Positions 1 to 8,704 of a DNA stretch of 64,000 nucleotides are shown here, piece by piece. Origin of the DNA: Fictibacillus terranigra. Lineage in GTDB: Bacteria; Bacillota; Bacilli; Bacillales; Fictibacillaceae. The notes beneath the pieces are model-generated. The model saw nothing but the letters and a program-made list of their open reading frames with translations, had not been told where the DNA came from and did no database searches. Made by a program: the position numbers and the translations under genes. The DNA lies in NCBI RefSeq assembly GCF_030412265.1, contig NZ_JAUHLN010000001.1, forward strand, positions 806,001-870,000, read 5' to 3'. Each line of letters starts with the position of its first letter. The first letter of the stretch is position 1.

Positions 1-2194
1 GTCTGCGGATTCCAACACGGTAAACGTAGCAGACGATGTAAATAAAGAATTGAAACAGATTAAAAAAGATCACCGTGGATTAACAACGGTAAACGTGTTT
101 GACCAGGCAACACCGATCAAAGAATCAGTCAGCACGATGCTGAACAAAGCATTGATCGGAGGCGTGTTCGCTGTAATTATCATCCTGCTTTTCTTACGGA
201 ATTTCCGTTCAACGGTAATTGCAGTCATCTCGATTCCGTTATCCTTGTTAATGGCCATCCTGGCGCTGAAGCAGATGGATATAACGCTCAACATTATGAC
301 GCTTGGTGCGATGACAGTAGCCATTGGCCGGGTAGTCGACGATTCCATCGTTGTTATCGAGAACATCTACCGCCGGATGTCACTGAAAGGCGAGAAAGTC
401 AAAGGCAAGGAACTGATCACATCCGCGACCCGTGAGATGTTCATCCCGATCATGTCCTCGACGATTGTGACCATCGCGGTATTCTTGCCGCTCGGTCTCG
501 TTAAAGGACCGGTCGGAGAACTCTTCCTGCCGTTCGCATTAACGATTGTTTTTGCCCTTGTCGCATCATTGATCGTGGCCATCACAGTCGTTCCGGCTTT
601 TGCCGATTCCTTGTTTAAAAAAGGATTAACGAACAAGAAGGAAGTTGAACACGATAAACCAGGTGCACTTGCAGGCTTTTATAATAGAGTGCTGAACTGG
701 TCGCTCAACCATAAAATTGTTACATTCAGCCTGGCCATTCTTCTTCTTGCTGGAAGTTTGTTCCTGGTTCCGAAGATCGGCGTGAGCTTCCTGCCGTCCG
801 ATGATCAGAAAATGGTCATCGCAACGTTTAACCCAGAACCAGGACAGACGAGAAAAGATGTGGAAAAAGCATCTCTAAAAGCTGAAAAATTACTGATCGA
901 CCGTAAACATGTGAAGACGATCCAGTATTCCGTTGGCGGAGAAAATCCGATGAATCCGGCAGCGAGCAACCAGGCAATGTTCTTTATGGAATACGACAAA
1001 GATACTCCGAACTTTGAAAAAGAACAGAAGCGTGTCATTGATGATCTGCAGAAAACAGCGGACATAGGGGAATGGAAGGCACAGGACTTCGGGGCAACAG
1101 GCGGAAGCAACAAGCTGGATGTTCAAGTCTATGGAAACAGCATCAAGGACATCAAGCCCGTAGCTGAGAAGATCCAGAACATCATGGATGATAATAACGC
1201 CTTGAGAAATGTGGACTCCAGCCTGTCCAAATCGTACCAGGAGTACACTATTGACGCAGACCAGAAGAAGCTGAGCAAGCTTGGAATGACAGCCGGCCAA
1301 ATTGGCATGGAACTGAATGAATCTGGCGACAAATCAGCGTTGACCACTCTGAAAAAAGACGGCAAGGAAATTAACGTCTATGTCAAAGCAGACAAAAGCA
1401 TATACAAAGACATAAACGACCTGACTGATAAAAAGCTTGAGTCCGCGACTGGAAAAGAAGTTGCGATCAGTGACGTAGCGAAAGTGAAAAAAGGGGAAAC
1501 CGCAGACACAGTAACGCGCAAAAACGATAAGATCTATGCGAGTGTAAGCGGCGACGTCACCAGCAAAAATGTAAACAAAGTATCGGCAGACGTGAAGAAG
1601 GAAATCGATAAGCTTGATCTTCCGAACGGTGTAGACGTGAAGATGGGCGGAGTGACCGAGGATATCAATGAGTCCTTCAGCCAGCTCGGTCTTGCGATGC
1701 TTGCTGCGGTTGCAATCGTTTATTTTGTACTCGTCGTAACATTCGGCGGAGCATTGGCCCCATTCGCTATCTTGTTCTCATTGCCGTTTACTTTGATCGG
1801 CGCACTGGCTGCACTTTATATTTCCGGTGAAAGTATTAGCATCTCTGCAATGATTGGTGCCCTCATGCTGATCGGTATCGTTGTAACGAATGCGATCGTG
1901 CTCATTGACCGCGTGATCCATAAAGAGAACGAAGGCCTCTCTACACGTGATTCACTGCTCGAAGCAGGAGCAACCCGTTTGCGTCCGATCCTCATGACCG
2001 CTCTGGCAACCATTGGAGCTCTAATCCCGCTTGCGCTCGGCTTTGAAGGCGGCGGCTTGATCTCCAAAGGTCTCGGAGTGACGGTAATTGGTGGCCTTAC
2101 AAGTTCAACCCTGTTGACACTTGTCATCGTGCCAGTCGTATACGAGTTTTTGATGAAGCTGAAACGTGGAAAAAAGAAAGAAACAGCCGAATAA
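1..2194 (+). CDS. swrC: RND multidrug efflux pump, AcrB/SwrC type (5' end cut off by window)
   Basis: Inner-membrane proton-driven exporter of the HAE/RND family. The reading frame is open from base 2, so the start and roughly the first third (about 330 residues of an expected ~1060) lie outside the window. What remains begins in the first extracytoplasmic porter loop, then shows the first transmembrane bundle with the proton-relay acidic pair in GRVVDDSIVVIENIYRR, a second large extracytoplasmic domain rich in Lys/Asp, and the last TM bundle ending in a basic tail (LKRGKKKE). In Gram-positives this family is typified by SwrC (YerP) of B. subtilis, which handles surfactin and other amphiphiles; the substrate here is inferred. 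A strong terminator follows directly, so this is the last gene of its transcript. Confidence 0.9.
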   Translation, partial: SADSNTVNVADDVNKELKQIKKDHRGLTTVNVFDQATPIKESVSTMLNKALIGGVFAVIIILLFLRNFRSTVIAVISIPLSLLMAILALKQMDITLNIMTLGAMTVAIGRVVDDSIVVIENIYRRMSLKGEKVKGKELITSATREMFIPIMSSTIVTIAVFLPLGLVKGPVGELFLPFALTIVFALVASLIVAITVVPAFADSLFKKGLTNKKEVEHDKPGALAGFYNRVLNWSLNHKIVTFSLAILLLAGSLFLVPKIGVSFLPSDDQKMVIATFNPEPGQTRKDVEKASLKAEKLLIDRKHVKTIQYSVGGENPMNPAASNQAMFFMEYDKDTPNFEKEQKRVIDDLQKTADIGEWKAQDFGATGGSNKLDVQVYGNSIKDIKPVAEKIQNIMDDNNALRNVDSSLSKSYQEYTIDADQKKLSKLGMTAGQIGMELNESGDKSALTTLKKDGKEINVYVKADKSIYKDINDLTDKKLESATGKEVAISDVAKVKKGETADTVTRKNDKIYASVSGDVTSKNVNKVSADVKKEIDKLDLPNGVDVKMGGVTEDINESFSQLGLAMLAAVAIVYFVLVVTFGGALAPFAILFSLPFTLIGALAALYISGESISISAMIGALMLIGIVVTNAIVLIDRVIHKENEGLSTRDSLLEAGATRLRPILMTALATIGALIPLALGFEGGGLISKGLGVTVIGGLTSSTLLTLVIVPVVYEFLMKLKRGKKKETAE

Positions 2195-2208
2195 TTCATG
2201 AACGATGA

Positions 2209-2244
2209 GCGGGTCTGCCGATTGGGGCAGGCCCGCTTTTTTTG
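2209..2244 (+). terminator. Rho-independent terminator after the RND pump
   Basis: An 11-bp stem (GCGGGTCTGCC / GGCAGGCCCGC, one G-U pair) with a 6-nt loop is followed by seven T residues. Confidence 0.92.
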
Positions 2245-2435
2245 TACTTTCCTATAGATACAATCAAATACTTTGGCCTGTCGGATCCTTCAATCTATTT
2301 CAACAGAGACTGAGGGAAACCAAAGAGGCAGAACCTACCACCTCACCTTCGAAGACTAATCCCCTCGCATCATTTCCCTTTTTCTTGATAATCCAGTATA
2401 CTCAGATACTAAATAGGAAGAGGAGAATAGAGAGC

Positions 2436-3317
2436 ATGCAAAAGAATCATTCAGTACAAAACAAAAACAAAGGAAGGCTGCTGATCAGCTGTGCCGACCA
2501 GCCGGGGATTGTGGCGGCGGTGTCACAATTTTTATACAGCCAGGGAGCGAACATTGTGGAATCGAATCAACATTCCACAGATCCGGAGGGCGGCACATTT
2601 TTTATGCGTATTGAGTTTGAATATGAAGGTTTGGAGGAAAACGCTTCAAACCTGAAAGAGGCTTTTGCCGCCATTGCTGAAAACTTCGAAATGGACTGGC
2701 GCCTCTCGCTGGCGTCCCAGCTAAAAAAGACGGCGGTCTTTGTTTCAAAAGAACCGCACTGTCTGCTTGAGCTTTTATGGGAGTACCAGAGCGGGGAACT
2801 TGACGCGGAAATCGCGCTCGTGATCAGCAATCATGAAGATTCCAGAACGTTCGTCGAATCGCTCGGTATTCCGTACTATTACATACCGGCGAATAAGGAT
2901 ATCCGTAAAGAAGTGGAAAAGAAACAGCTGCAGCTTTTGGAAGAGAATCAAATCGAACTGATCATTCTCGCCCGTTACATGCAGATTCTGACGCCAGACT
3001 TCGTATCGCAGCACCCGAACCGGATCATCAATATTCATCATTCTTTCTTGCCGGCGTTTATCGGTGCGAAGCCGTATGAACGTGCGTACGCAAGGGGAGT
3101 AAAGCTGATCGGTGCGACTTCTCATTATGTGACCAATGATCTGGATGAAGGTCCGATCATTGAACAGGGAGTGGAGCGGGTCAGTCACCATCATAATGCC
3201 GAGGATTTGAAAAGAATCGGCCGTTCCGTTGAGCGAAGTGTACTTGCACGAGCGGTAAATTGGCATCTGCAAGACCGGGTGATTGTTCACGAAAATAAGA
3301 CGATTGTTTTTCATTAA
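2436..3317 (+). CDS. purU: Formyltetrahydrofolate deformylase
   Basis: Hydrolyses 10-formyl-THF to formate and THF, balancing one-carbon folate pools and feeding formate to purine synthesis. The 293-residue protein has an N-terminal ACT domain (about residues 12-90, starting GRLLISCADQPGIVA) and a C-terminal formyltransferase-fold domain with the conserved NIHHSFLPAF, the GAKPYERAYARGV stretch, and the catalytic-Asp segment TNDLDEGPI. The frame is open from 2205, but the ATG at 2436 is chosen because AGGAG at 2421-2425 sits 10 nt upstream and the protein then has the usual family length. The gene stands alone between a terminator and a riboswitch-controlled gene. The 190-bp leader shows no riboswitch I recognise. 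Confidence 0.93.
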   Translation: MQKNHSVQNKNKGRLLISCADQPGIVAAVSQFLYSQGANIVESNQHSTDPEGGTFFMRIEFEYEGLEENASNLKEAFAAIAENFEMDWRLSLASQLKKTAVFVSKEPHCLLELLWEYQSGELDAEIALVISNHEDSRTFVESLGIPYYYIPANKDIRKEVEKKQLQLLEENQIELIILARYMQILTPDFVSQHPNRIINIHHSFLPAFIGAKPYERAYARGVKLIGATSHYVTNDLDEGPIIEQGVERVSHHHNAEDLKRIGRSVERSVLARAVNWHLQDRVIVHENKTIVFH

Positions 3318-3356
3318 TTCCAAATTATTTTTAAAATATAACTTTTCACCGCTTCG

Positions 3357-3385
3357 TTGTAAAAAGCATGTAAATATATTAAAAT
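3357..3385 (+). promoter_or_regulatory. Probable sigma-A promoter of the riboswitch/nucleoside transporter unit
   Basis: TTGTAA (3357-3362), a 17-bp spacer and TAAAAT (3380-3385) lie about 30 bp before the riboswitch aptamer. Confidence 0.6.
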
Positions 3386-3414
3386 GACCTTTATTCCTTA
3401 AACTAAAATAGTAT

Positions 3415-3488
3415 CCTTGTATAGTATCAGTTCAATCCATCGGTCTGATAGTCTCTACCTGGCAGCCGTCAAATGCCGGACTACAAGG
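3415..3488 (+). promoter_or_regulatory. Purine riboswitch, guanine type, with atypical loops
   Basis: Senses guanine-type purines in the leader of the transporter at 3671. P1 is a perfect 7-bp pair (CCTTGTA 3415-3421 / TACAAGG 3482-3488). The P2/P3 three-way junction carries the conserved GTCTCTACC of J2/3 and GGACTAC of J3/1; the C in GAC is the base that specifies guanine over adenine. P3 is TGGCA/TGCCG. The loops are unusual: L3 reads GCCGTCAAA instead of the normal 7-nt CCGTAAA, and L2 lacks the ATATGG motif. I see no stem with a T-run between it and the gene, so the expression platform may act on translation or by a weak terminator. Confidence 0.78.
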
Positions 3489-3670
3489 AAGTGTGAAACC
3501 AACGAGAGTCTCGCTCAACACTGAGCAAAGTCGGTCATTTTGCGATAGTGCTCTGCTGTAATGAACGAACGTGTATGCTCTTATTTTCATGCTTTCTGGT
3601 CCGATGGCTGAAAGCAGGGAAATAAGGGCATTTTATATACGGAAAAAACATACAGCGGGAGTGGTTAGAT

Positions 3671-4864
3671 TTGTATTTTTTGATGAATCTGTTAGGTGTG
3701 CTAGTTGTGGTGGGCGTTGTCTATTTATGTTCTCCGGATCGAAAAAAGGTAAGATGGAAATCCATCGGAATCCTATTTGCCGTTGAATTGCTGATCACCT
3801 GGTTTATGCTAGGGACAAAGATCGGCACCAGTATTATTGATCAGTTTGCCGCATTTTTTTCTTGGCTCATTGAATGCGCAAACGACGGAACGGCCTTTGT
3901 GTTTCCTTCCGTGATGGCCAATAAGAACATCGATTTTTTCTTTAGTGCACTGCTTCCTATTATTTTCGTCGTTACGTTCTTTGACATTCTTTCTTATTTT
4001 GGAATCTTAACATGGATCATCGATAAAGTCGGTTGGGTCATCTCAAAGATATCGGGGCTGCCGAAGCTGGAGAGCTTTTTCTCGATTCAGATGATGTTCC
4101 TTGGCAATACAGAAGCACTTGCCGTTATCCGTCAGCAGCTGGTCGTACTGAAACAGCACAGGCTGCTCACTTTCGGCCTGATGAGCATGAGCAGTATCAG
4201 CGGCTCTATTATCGGAGCATATTTGACGATGGTGCCGGCAACCTATGTATTTGCTGCGATTCCTCTCAACTGTTTGAATGCCTTGCTCCTGGCGAGTATC
4301 CTGCATCCTGTGCATGTGTCAAAAGAGGAAGATGTCGTTTACGTCCCGCCAAAGGAAGAGAAGAAGGATTTCTTTTCAACGATTTCTAACAGTATGCTTG
4401 TCGGGATTCGCATGGTCATTGTCATTCTCGCGATGGTTATCGGCTACGTGGCACTGACGTCCGCGTTGAACGGCATCCTTGGATTCTTTATCAACGGATT
4501 GACTATCCAAAAAATCTTCTCGTTCATCTTTAGTCCTTTTGCCTTTTTGCTTGGGCTCCCGGTTCATGATGCGATGTATGTCGCAAAATTGATGGGAATC
4601 AAACTGGCGACCAATGAATTTGTGGCGATGATGGACTTGAAAAATGAGATTAAAAACTTGCCTCCGCATACGATCGCCGTGGCGACCACATTCCTGACAT
4701 CGTTTGCGAACTTCAGCACAGTCGGTATGATCTATGGAACGTACAACTCCGTTTTAGGAGACGAAAAATCTACGGTCATCGGCAAGAACGTCTGGAAGAT
4801 GCTCGTCAGCGGAATGGCTGTATCACTGCTGAGTGCGATGCTGGTCGGATTGTTTGTTTGGTAA
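3671..4864 (+). CDS. nupG: Concentrative nucleoside transporter (NupC/NupG family), guanine-riboswitch controlled
   Basis: A 397-residue polytopic membrane protein of the CNT family that imports nucleosides with a cation. N-terminal hydrophobic helices, the nucleoside-recognition core (GNTEALAVIRQQL, MSSISGSIIGAYL) and the C-terminal gate-like domain (ATNEFVAMMDL, TSFANFSTVGMIYG) are in normal order, and the length is complete. The start is TTG at 3671: the ribosome site GGGAGTGG lies 6 nt before it, whereas the first ATG (3683) would be too far away. The upstream guanine-type riboswitch matches the situation of B. subtilis nupG (yxjA), a purine nucleoside importer, so purine nucleosides are the likely substrate. 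A second CNT gene at 42422 has no riboswitch. Confidence 0.88.
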   Translation: MYFLMNLLGVLVVVGVVYLCSPDRKKVRWKSIGILFAVELLITWFMLGTKIGTSIIDQFAAFFSWLIECANDGTAFVFPSVMANKNIDFFFSALLPIIFVVTFFDILSYFGILTWIIDKVGWVISKISGLPKLESFFSIQMMFLGNTEALAVIRQQLVVLKQHRLLTFGLMSMSSISGSIIGAYLTMVPATYVFAAIPLNCLNALLLASILHPVHVSKEEDVVYVPPKEEKKDFFSTISNSMLVGIRMVIVILAMVIGYVALTSALNGILGFFINGLTIQKIFSFIFSPFAFLLGLPVHDAMYVAKLMGIKLATNEFVAMMDLKNEIKNLPPHTIAVATTFLTSFANFSTVGMIYGTYNSVLGDEKSTVIGKNVWKMLVSGMAVSLLSAMLVGLFVW

Positions 4865-4870
4865 GTGAAA

Positions 4871-4907
4871 AAACCTTCTGGAAACATGTTTCCGGAAGGT
4901 TTTTTGT
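4871..4907 (+). terminator. Terminator after nupG
   Basis: A long stem (ACCTTCTGGAAA / TTTCCGGAAGGT, one G-U) with loop CATG is followed by a T-run. Confidence 0.92.
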
Positions 4908-4933
4908 TTTAAATTTTTTTTACATAGGAATTA

Positions 4934-4971
4934 TTGACAATTTACAAACGAAATAATATTATGTTTGTAAA
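4934..4971 (+). promoter_or_regulatory. Sigma-A promoter with embedded inverted-repeat operator
   Basis: TTGACA (4934-4939), 17 bp, TATTAT (4957-4962): near-consensus. A perfect 9-bp inverted repeat, TTTACAAAC (4941-4949) and GTTTGTAAA (4963-4971), flanks the -10. A factor bound there would block polymerase. The adjacent DUF2087 regulator is the obvious candidate for autorepression; this is inference. Confidence 0.8.
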
Positions 4972-5002
4972 TGAATAAACATTTATAGGGGATGTTTGGT
5001 AT

Positions 5003-5755
5003 ATGTCGATTTCGGATTTGTTTTGGGAAGCTCCGTTGGAGGATTTGAAAAAAGGATATAAAGAGGATGGGCAGGAGTTTGTGTGTCTTTTATGCGGGAA
5101 CACCATTGAAAAAGGCATCATCTATCCTGAAAATAACGTCTTGTACGAAGCGGAAAAATATATGATTCTTCATATTGGCCGTGAGCACGGTTCCGTTTTT
5201 CAATATCTGGTCGGATTGAACAAGAAACTCACCGGCTTAACGGATCATCAAAACCGGCTTCTGCGCCTTTTTTATGAAGGGAAAAGCGATGTGGAAATCA
5301 AACAGGAGATGGAGGTCGGCAGCACGTCAACCATCAGGAATCACCGTTTCGTACTGAAAGAAAAGGAACGCCAGGCAAAAATGCTGCTGACGATGATGGA
5401 ATTGCTGAAAGAAAAAGATCAGCACGCTCCTCCGATGATCACACCTCATCAGACGGCAACCATGATCGATGAACGTTACAATGTGACGAAGGAGGAGAAG
5501 GAGAAGATGGTCAAAAAATACTTTATTGACGGAACGATGGCACTCAAAACATTTCCCTCAAAGCAAAAACAAAAGCTTATTGTGATCCGGGAAATCTCCT
5601 CTTTATTTGCCGCTGAGAAAACGTACACCGAAAAAGAGGTCAATGAAATATTAAAGACGGTCTATCATGATTACGTAACTTTGAGAAGATACATGATCGC
5701 TTATGGATTTCTGGATCGAAAAGCCGATGGAAGTGCGTACTGGCTGAAAAAATAA
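5003..5755 (+). CDS. DUF2087-domain transcriptional regulator with N-terminal Cys2-His2-like motif
   Basis: A 250-residue probable DNA-binding regulator. Residues about 27-60 hold CLLCG and, later, HIGREH, a possible zinc knuckle. Residues about 78-125 read like a LuxR-type helix-turn-helix (LTDHQNRLLRLFYEG, then VGSTSTIRNHRF). The C-terminal about 85 residues (KKYFIDGTMALKTFPSKQKQ to YMIAYGFLDRKADGSAYWL) are the DUF2087 domain. Ligand and targets are unknown. It is the first gene of a likely operon with the GIY-YIG gene 19 bp downstream and the broken MATE gene overlapping that one. The promoter contains an inverted repeat suited to autoregulation. Start: ATG with AGGGGATG upstream. Confidence 0.82.
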   Translation: MSISDLFWEAPLEDLKKGYKEDGQEFVCLLCGNTIEKGIIYPENNVLYEAEKYMILHIGREHGSVFQYLVGLNKKLTGLTDHQNRLLRLFYEGKSDVEIKQEMEVGSTSTIRNHRFVLKEKERQAKMLLTMMELLKEKDQHAPPMITPHQTATMIDERYNVTKEEKEKMVKKYFIDGTMALKTFPSKQKQKLIVIREISSLFAAEKTYTEKEVNEILKTVYHDYVTLRRYMIAYGFLDRKADGSAYWLKK

Positions 5756-5774
5756 ACGAGAGAAGGAAAGTACC

Positions 5775-6131
5775 TTGGACAGGAAAAAAGAATTAAAACA
5801 ACAGTACATGCAAACGAAAATTGAAGCCGGTGTCTACCAGATCAGGAATACCGCTAACCATAAAATCTTCATAGGAAGCACTCGGAATTTAAAAACACTC
5901 AACGGGAAAAGATTTGCGCTGGACCAAGGCACCAGCATGAACAAACTACTTCAGGAAGATTGGCAGAAATTTGGTAAAGACGCCTTTGAATTTGAAGTGC
6001 TGGAGGTTTTAGAGAAGAAAGAGAGTGTTTACTTTAATGAGAAAAAAGCGCTTGAGAAATTGGAAGACAAATGGCTGCAGGAGCTTAAGCCGTTTGGGAG
6101 CCGCGGTTACAATAAGGAGAAAGCGCAATGA
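5775..6131 (+). CDS. Small GIY-YIG fold protein
   Basis: A 118-residue protein with a single GIY-YIG nuclease-like domain: AGVYQIRN at residues 17-24 and IFIGST at 32-37 replace the usual GIY...YIG strands, followed by a helical body ending in GSRGYN. Start TTG 5775 has AAGGAAAG just upstream. The motif is degenerate (IFIGST rather than YIGxT), so catalysis is uncertain. It follows a DUF2087 regulator, a pairing I recall from other Bacillaceae, which suggests joint function. Its TGA overlaps the ATG of the next gene (ATGA at 6128), so the three genes were once translationally coupled. Confidence 0.75.
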   Translation: MDRKKELKQQYMQTKIEAGVYQIRNTANHKIFIGSTRNLKTLNGKRFALDQGTSMNKLLQEDWQKFGKDAFEFEVLEVLEKKESVYFNEKKALEKLEDKWLQELKPFGSRGYNKEKAQ

Positions 6132-6640
6132 ATGCGAATAAAATGCTGAAGGAAACCCTGCACAGACGACTGTAATGAAACCGATGCTTTTGTTTCTTGT
6201 CCCGCTGTTTTTCAGCAATATCATGCAGTCGATCGGGCAGGTGGCCGGGATGTTCCTTATCGGCAGATGGCTCGGGGTGGACAGTGTGGCTGCCATCTCT
6301 GCTTTCTTTCCACTGTTCTTCCTGCTCATTTCTTTTATGATCGGAATTGGTTCAGGAAGCTCCACGAGCGGAGGGAACTGTGGATATGGCTCACAGTCTG
6401 TTGATGATCACGCTGTGGATCTATGTCATCATGGGCCATTCGGCCATCTTGAACGCAACGATAGAGCGAGCGGAACGGTTCTTTGGCTGTTCAGTATCCT
6501 TCCGATCTGGCTCGTCGAAGTGCCAACCGCCTATTATCTTTCTCAATACACGAGCCTTGAAATCAGAGGAATCTGGGTTGGTTATCCGGCAGCCTTTATT
6601 ACCGGCTGTCATGGAGAAACAAGAAGATCGTCCATCTGAT
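6128..6640 (+). pseudogene. Decayed MATE-family efflux pump
   Basis: The start ATG (6128) is coupled to the previous stop and has AAGGAG upstream. The reading frame is then lost near 6150: NKML in one frame continues as EGNPAQTTVMKPMLLF in another. TM1-2 are recognisable to about 6365 (ending MIGIGSGSS). About 300 residues are then missing, and the text resumes in a third phase with the TM10-type HSLLMITLWIYVIMG. A further shift near 6460 restores SGTVLW...IWLVEVPTAY and the GIWVGYPAAFI helix. With at least three lesions it cannot make a pump. MATE proteins export drugs by Na+/H+ antiport. Confidence 0.85.
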
Positions 6641-6723
6641 CGATTAATAAAAACTTCTTTGGATGAAACCAAAAAGGTTTTATTTCGTAGTAAATGGTGG
6701 AATGCTTGTTTCAGGAGGTTTAC

Positions 6724-7332
6724 ATGCAGAATTGGATTACAGACATTATTGAGCAGTTTGGCTATATCGGCGTCTTTTTTATGATTGCCCTTGAAAATAT
6801 TTTTCCGCCCATCCCCTCTGAGGTCATTCTGACGTTCAGCGGCATGATGACATCTTTCTCCAGTCTTTCGATCTGGGGAGTCATCCTGGCAGCGACTGCA
6901 GGCTCCGTTTTTGGAGCTGCTGTTCTTTTCAAAGTGGGCACCTTTCTTGATGTTCCCAGATTGGAAAAAATCGTGGACCGCTGGGGAAAAGTTTTACGGT
7001 TAAAAAGAGAAGATATCTATAGAGCAGATTCCTGGTTTGATAAATATGGATACTGGGCCGTGCTTCTTTGTCGTCTTGTTCCACTCATCCGAAGCCTCAT
7101 TTCTATTCCGGCGGGAATGTCGGGTATGAGATTCAGTCTGTTCCTTCTGTTTACGACGATCGGCACGCTCGTGTGGAACACGATTCTCGTTTATGTCGGA
7201 GCAGCATTCGGCCGCAACTGGGAACAGGTCGTTCAGTTCATGGACATCTATTCCAACATCATGTACGCCCTCCTTGCTATCGGGCTGCTGCTGTTTGTCA
7301 TCCTATTTGTGAAAAAAAGAAGAAAGCATTAA
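6724..7332 (+). CDS. DedA-family membrane protein
   Basis: A 202-residue integral membrane protein of the DedA/SNARE-associated family, whose members include undecaprenyl-phosphate and phospholipid flippases. Conserved features are the N-terminal ENIFPPIPSEVILTF re-entrant segment, the DKYGYWAVLLCRLVPLIRSL motif with its key Arg residues, and IPAGMSGM before the C-terminal helices; it ends in a basic KKRRKH tail. The start at 6724 is fixed by AGGAGG at 6713-6718, 5 nt upstream; the frame is open from 6694. It is flanked by pseudogenes on both sides but is itself intact. Substrate is not predictable. Confidence 0.9.
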   Translation: MQNWITDIIEQFGYIGVFFMIALENIFPPIPSEVILTFSGMMTSFSSLSIWGVILAATAGSVFGAAVLFKVGTFLDVPRLEKIVDRWGKVLRLKREDIYRADSWFDKYGYWAVLLCRLVPLIRSLISIPAGMSGMRFSLFLLFTTIGTLVWNTILVYVGAAFGRNWEQVVQFMDIYSNIMYALLAIGLLLFVILFVKKRRKH

Positions 7333-8272
7333 AGCTGTCCGCCAGTCAGGGCGGACAGCCTTTTTATTGTGATTTCGCTGTTCCATCTTTGATGGGAACG
7401 GTTTTGAAGGAGGAAGAGAAAGAACTCCTGATGCCGTCAGTACACCTAAGATCACAAAGACCACTCCGAACAGCTGAGAAGCAGTGACGGCTGCTCCTGT
7501 CATAGCCGAGATGATCATCGTAACGACAGGAACAAGGTTAAAAAATAAAGAGGTTTTGCCGGCGCCGATTTTTTTGATGCCAACATTCCACCATAAATAA
7601 CCGAGAACCGTCGTACATAAAGCCATGAATAGGATGGCTCCCCAGGCTCCAGGCGGATGAGATGCATTTTCTGCTGAAGTGCCTGTAAATAAGGAGATAG
7701 CAATTAATGCGGCGGCACCGATCAGCATGGGATATGCCGTTGTTTCAAGAGAAGAACTGCCTTTCACCCATTTCCGGCTAAATACTCCGTAGCTTGCCCA
7801 GCAGAGGTTTCCGCCAAGGATGATAAGATCTCCTTTGGAAAAGACAAGCTCAATAACGTTGCCCAGGAACCTTGGGTGATGACTAAAACGACACCGATGA
7901 AGTCGAACAAAATGCCGGCCATGCGCTGTTTGGTCAGTTTTTCTTTTAGCAGGAACAGTGCTAAAAACGACGTCAAGATCGGGTTTGTACTCATGATAAG
8001 CGCCCCATTGATCGATGACGTATATTTCAGTCCGGTGAAGAACAAAGCGTTGAACCCGAACACCCCGATGAGGCCGAGAGCGATGAAGGCAGCAGCATTC
8101 TGAGATATCGTTGCTTTCAAATCAGGAAAATCACGAGTGCCGCAATGCCAAAGCGCCAGGCGGCAGCTGAGGCCGGAGCAAAATAACCCACTGCATATTT
8201 GCCAAGATTAAACGTGGCTCCGGTAAACACCGCAAAACCGAGGAGCATGAGATAAACGGATAGATTCTTCAT
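7303..8272 (-). pseudogene. EamA/DMT-family exporter, twice frameshifted
   Basis: Reads as a ten-TM drug/metabolite transporter broken into three frames. The first ~52 residues (MKNLSVYLMLLGFAVFTGAT...AWRFGIAALVIFLI) end at an in-frame TGA near 8120. The protein continues in a second frame (ISQNAAAFIALGLIGVFGFN to VVLVITQGSW) to about 7860, then in a third (LVFSKGDLIILGGNLCWASY to GVLTASGVLS). The C-terminus runs through the dedA terminator to 7303, so the original stop also seems lost. Its ATG overlaps the stop of the upstream merR gene (ATGA), so it was the regulated target of that regulator. Confidence 0.87.
7334..7366 (+). terminator. Terminator after dedA
   Basis: A perfect 10-bp stem GCTGTCCGCC / GGCGGACAGC with a 6-nt loop and a T-run. 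Confidence 0.92.
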
Positions 8273-8673
8273 CTCGTTTCTTCCTCTTTCAATAACGTGT
8301 GGTACGTTTGAAGCTTTTCCCGGGTGATTTCCATGATGGCTTGTAGTTCTCGTTTTTTATCTTCCATGTTTCTTAAATGTTTTTCCAGGATGTCCACTCT
8401 TTTCGTCAGTGTGGGAGCGGGTTTGTAATCCGGATCTTCTTCCATACTGTCCCATATACAGCCATCCTGTACAAACTCTTTTATCTCTTCCAGGGGCATG
8501 CCCGTACCTTTCAGGCTTTTTAAAAACTTGATGAATGCAATATCTTTTGTTGAATACAGCCGCTTGTGTCCATTCCTTCTTCCGGGTGCCGGGAGCAAAC
8601 CCATTTTTTCATAGTATCGCAGCGTATAGGCACTGATTCCTGTGTCTCGGGCAGCCTCACTGATCGTATACAT
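8269..8673 (-). CDS. MerR-family transcriptional activator
   Basis: A 134-residue regulator. The winged HTH is N-terminal (MYTISEAARDTGISAYTLRYYEKMGLL, then the RRNGHKRLYS wing), followed by the effector-coupling helices and a long coiled coil (about residues 85-125) for dimerisation. There are no metal-site cysteines, so it belongs to the drug/stress-sensing type. Its promoter has the 19-bp spacer typical of MerR targets, so it should activate its own operon. The only other gene in that operon, the EamA exporter, is a pseudogene, so the regulator now appears to have lost its local effector. Confidence 0.88.
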   Translation of the reverse strand: MYTISEAARDTGISAYTLRYYEKMGLLPAPGRRNGHKRLYSTKDIAFIKFLKSLKGTGMPLEEIKEFVQDGCIWDSMEEDPDYKPAPTLTKRVDILEKHLRNMEDKKRELQAIMEITREKLQTYHTLLKEEETR

Positions 8674-8704
8674 CGTCCATCATCCCTTTCTTCTGCTTTC
8701 ATCA

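Noticed and set aside
2245-2435. purU leader as a possible folate or ZTP riboswitch
   Set aside because: No conserved core of either class could be aligned by eye.
3489-3670. Hairpins (GCTCA-ACAC-TGAGC; GCAAA...TTTTGC) after the purine riboswitch
   Set aside because: No T-run follows any of them, so I did not call a terminator.
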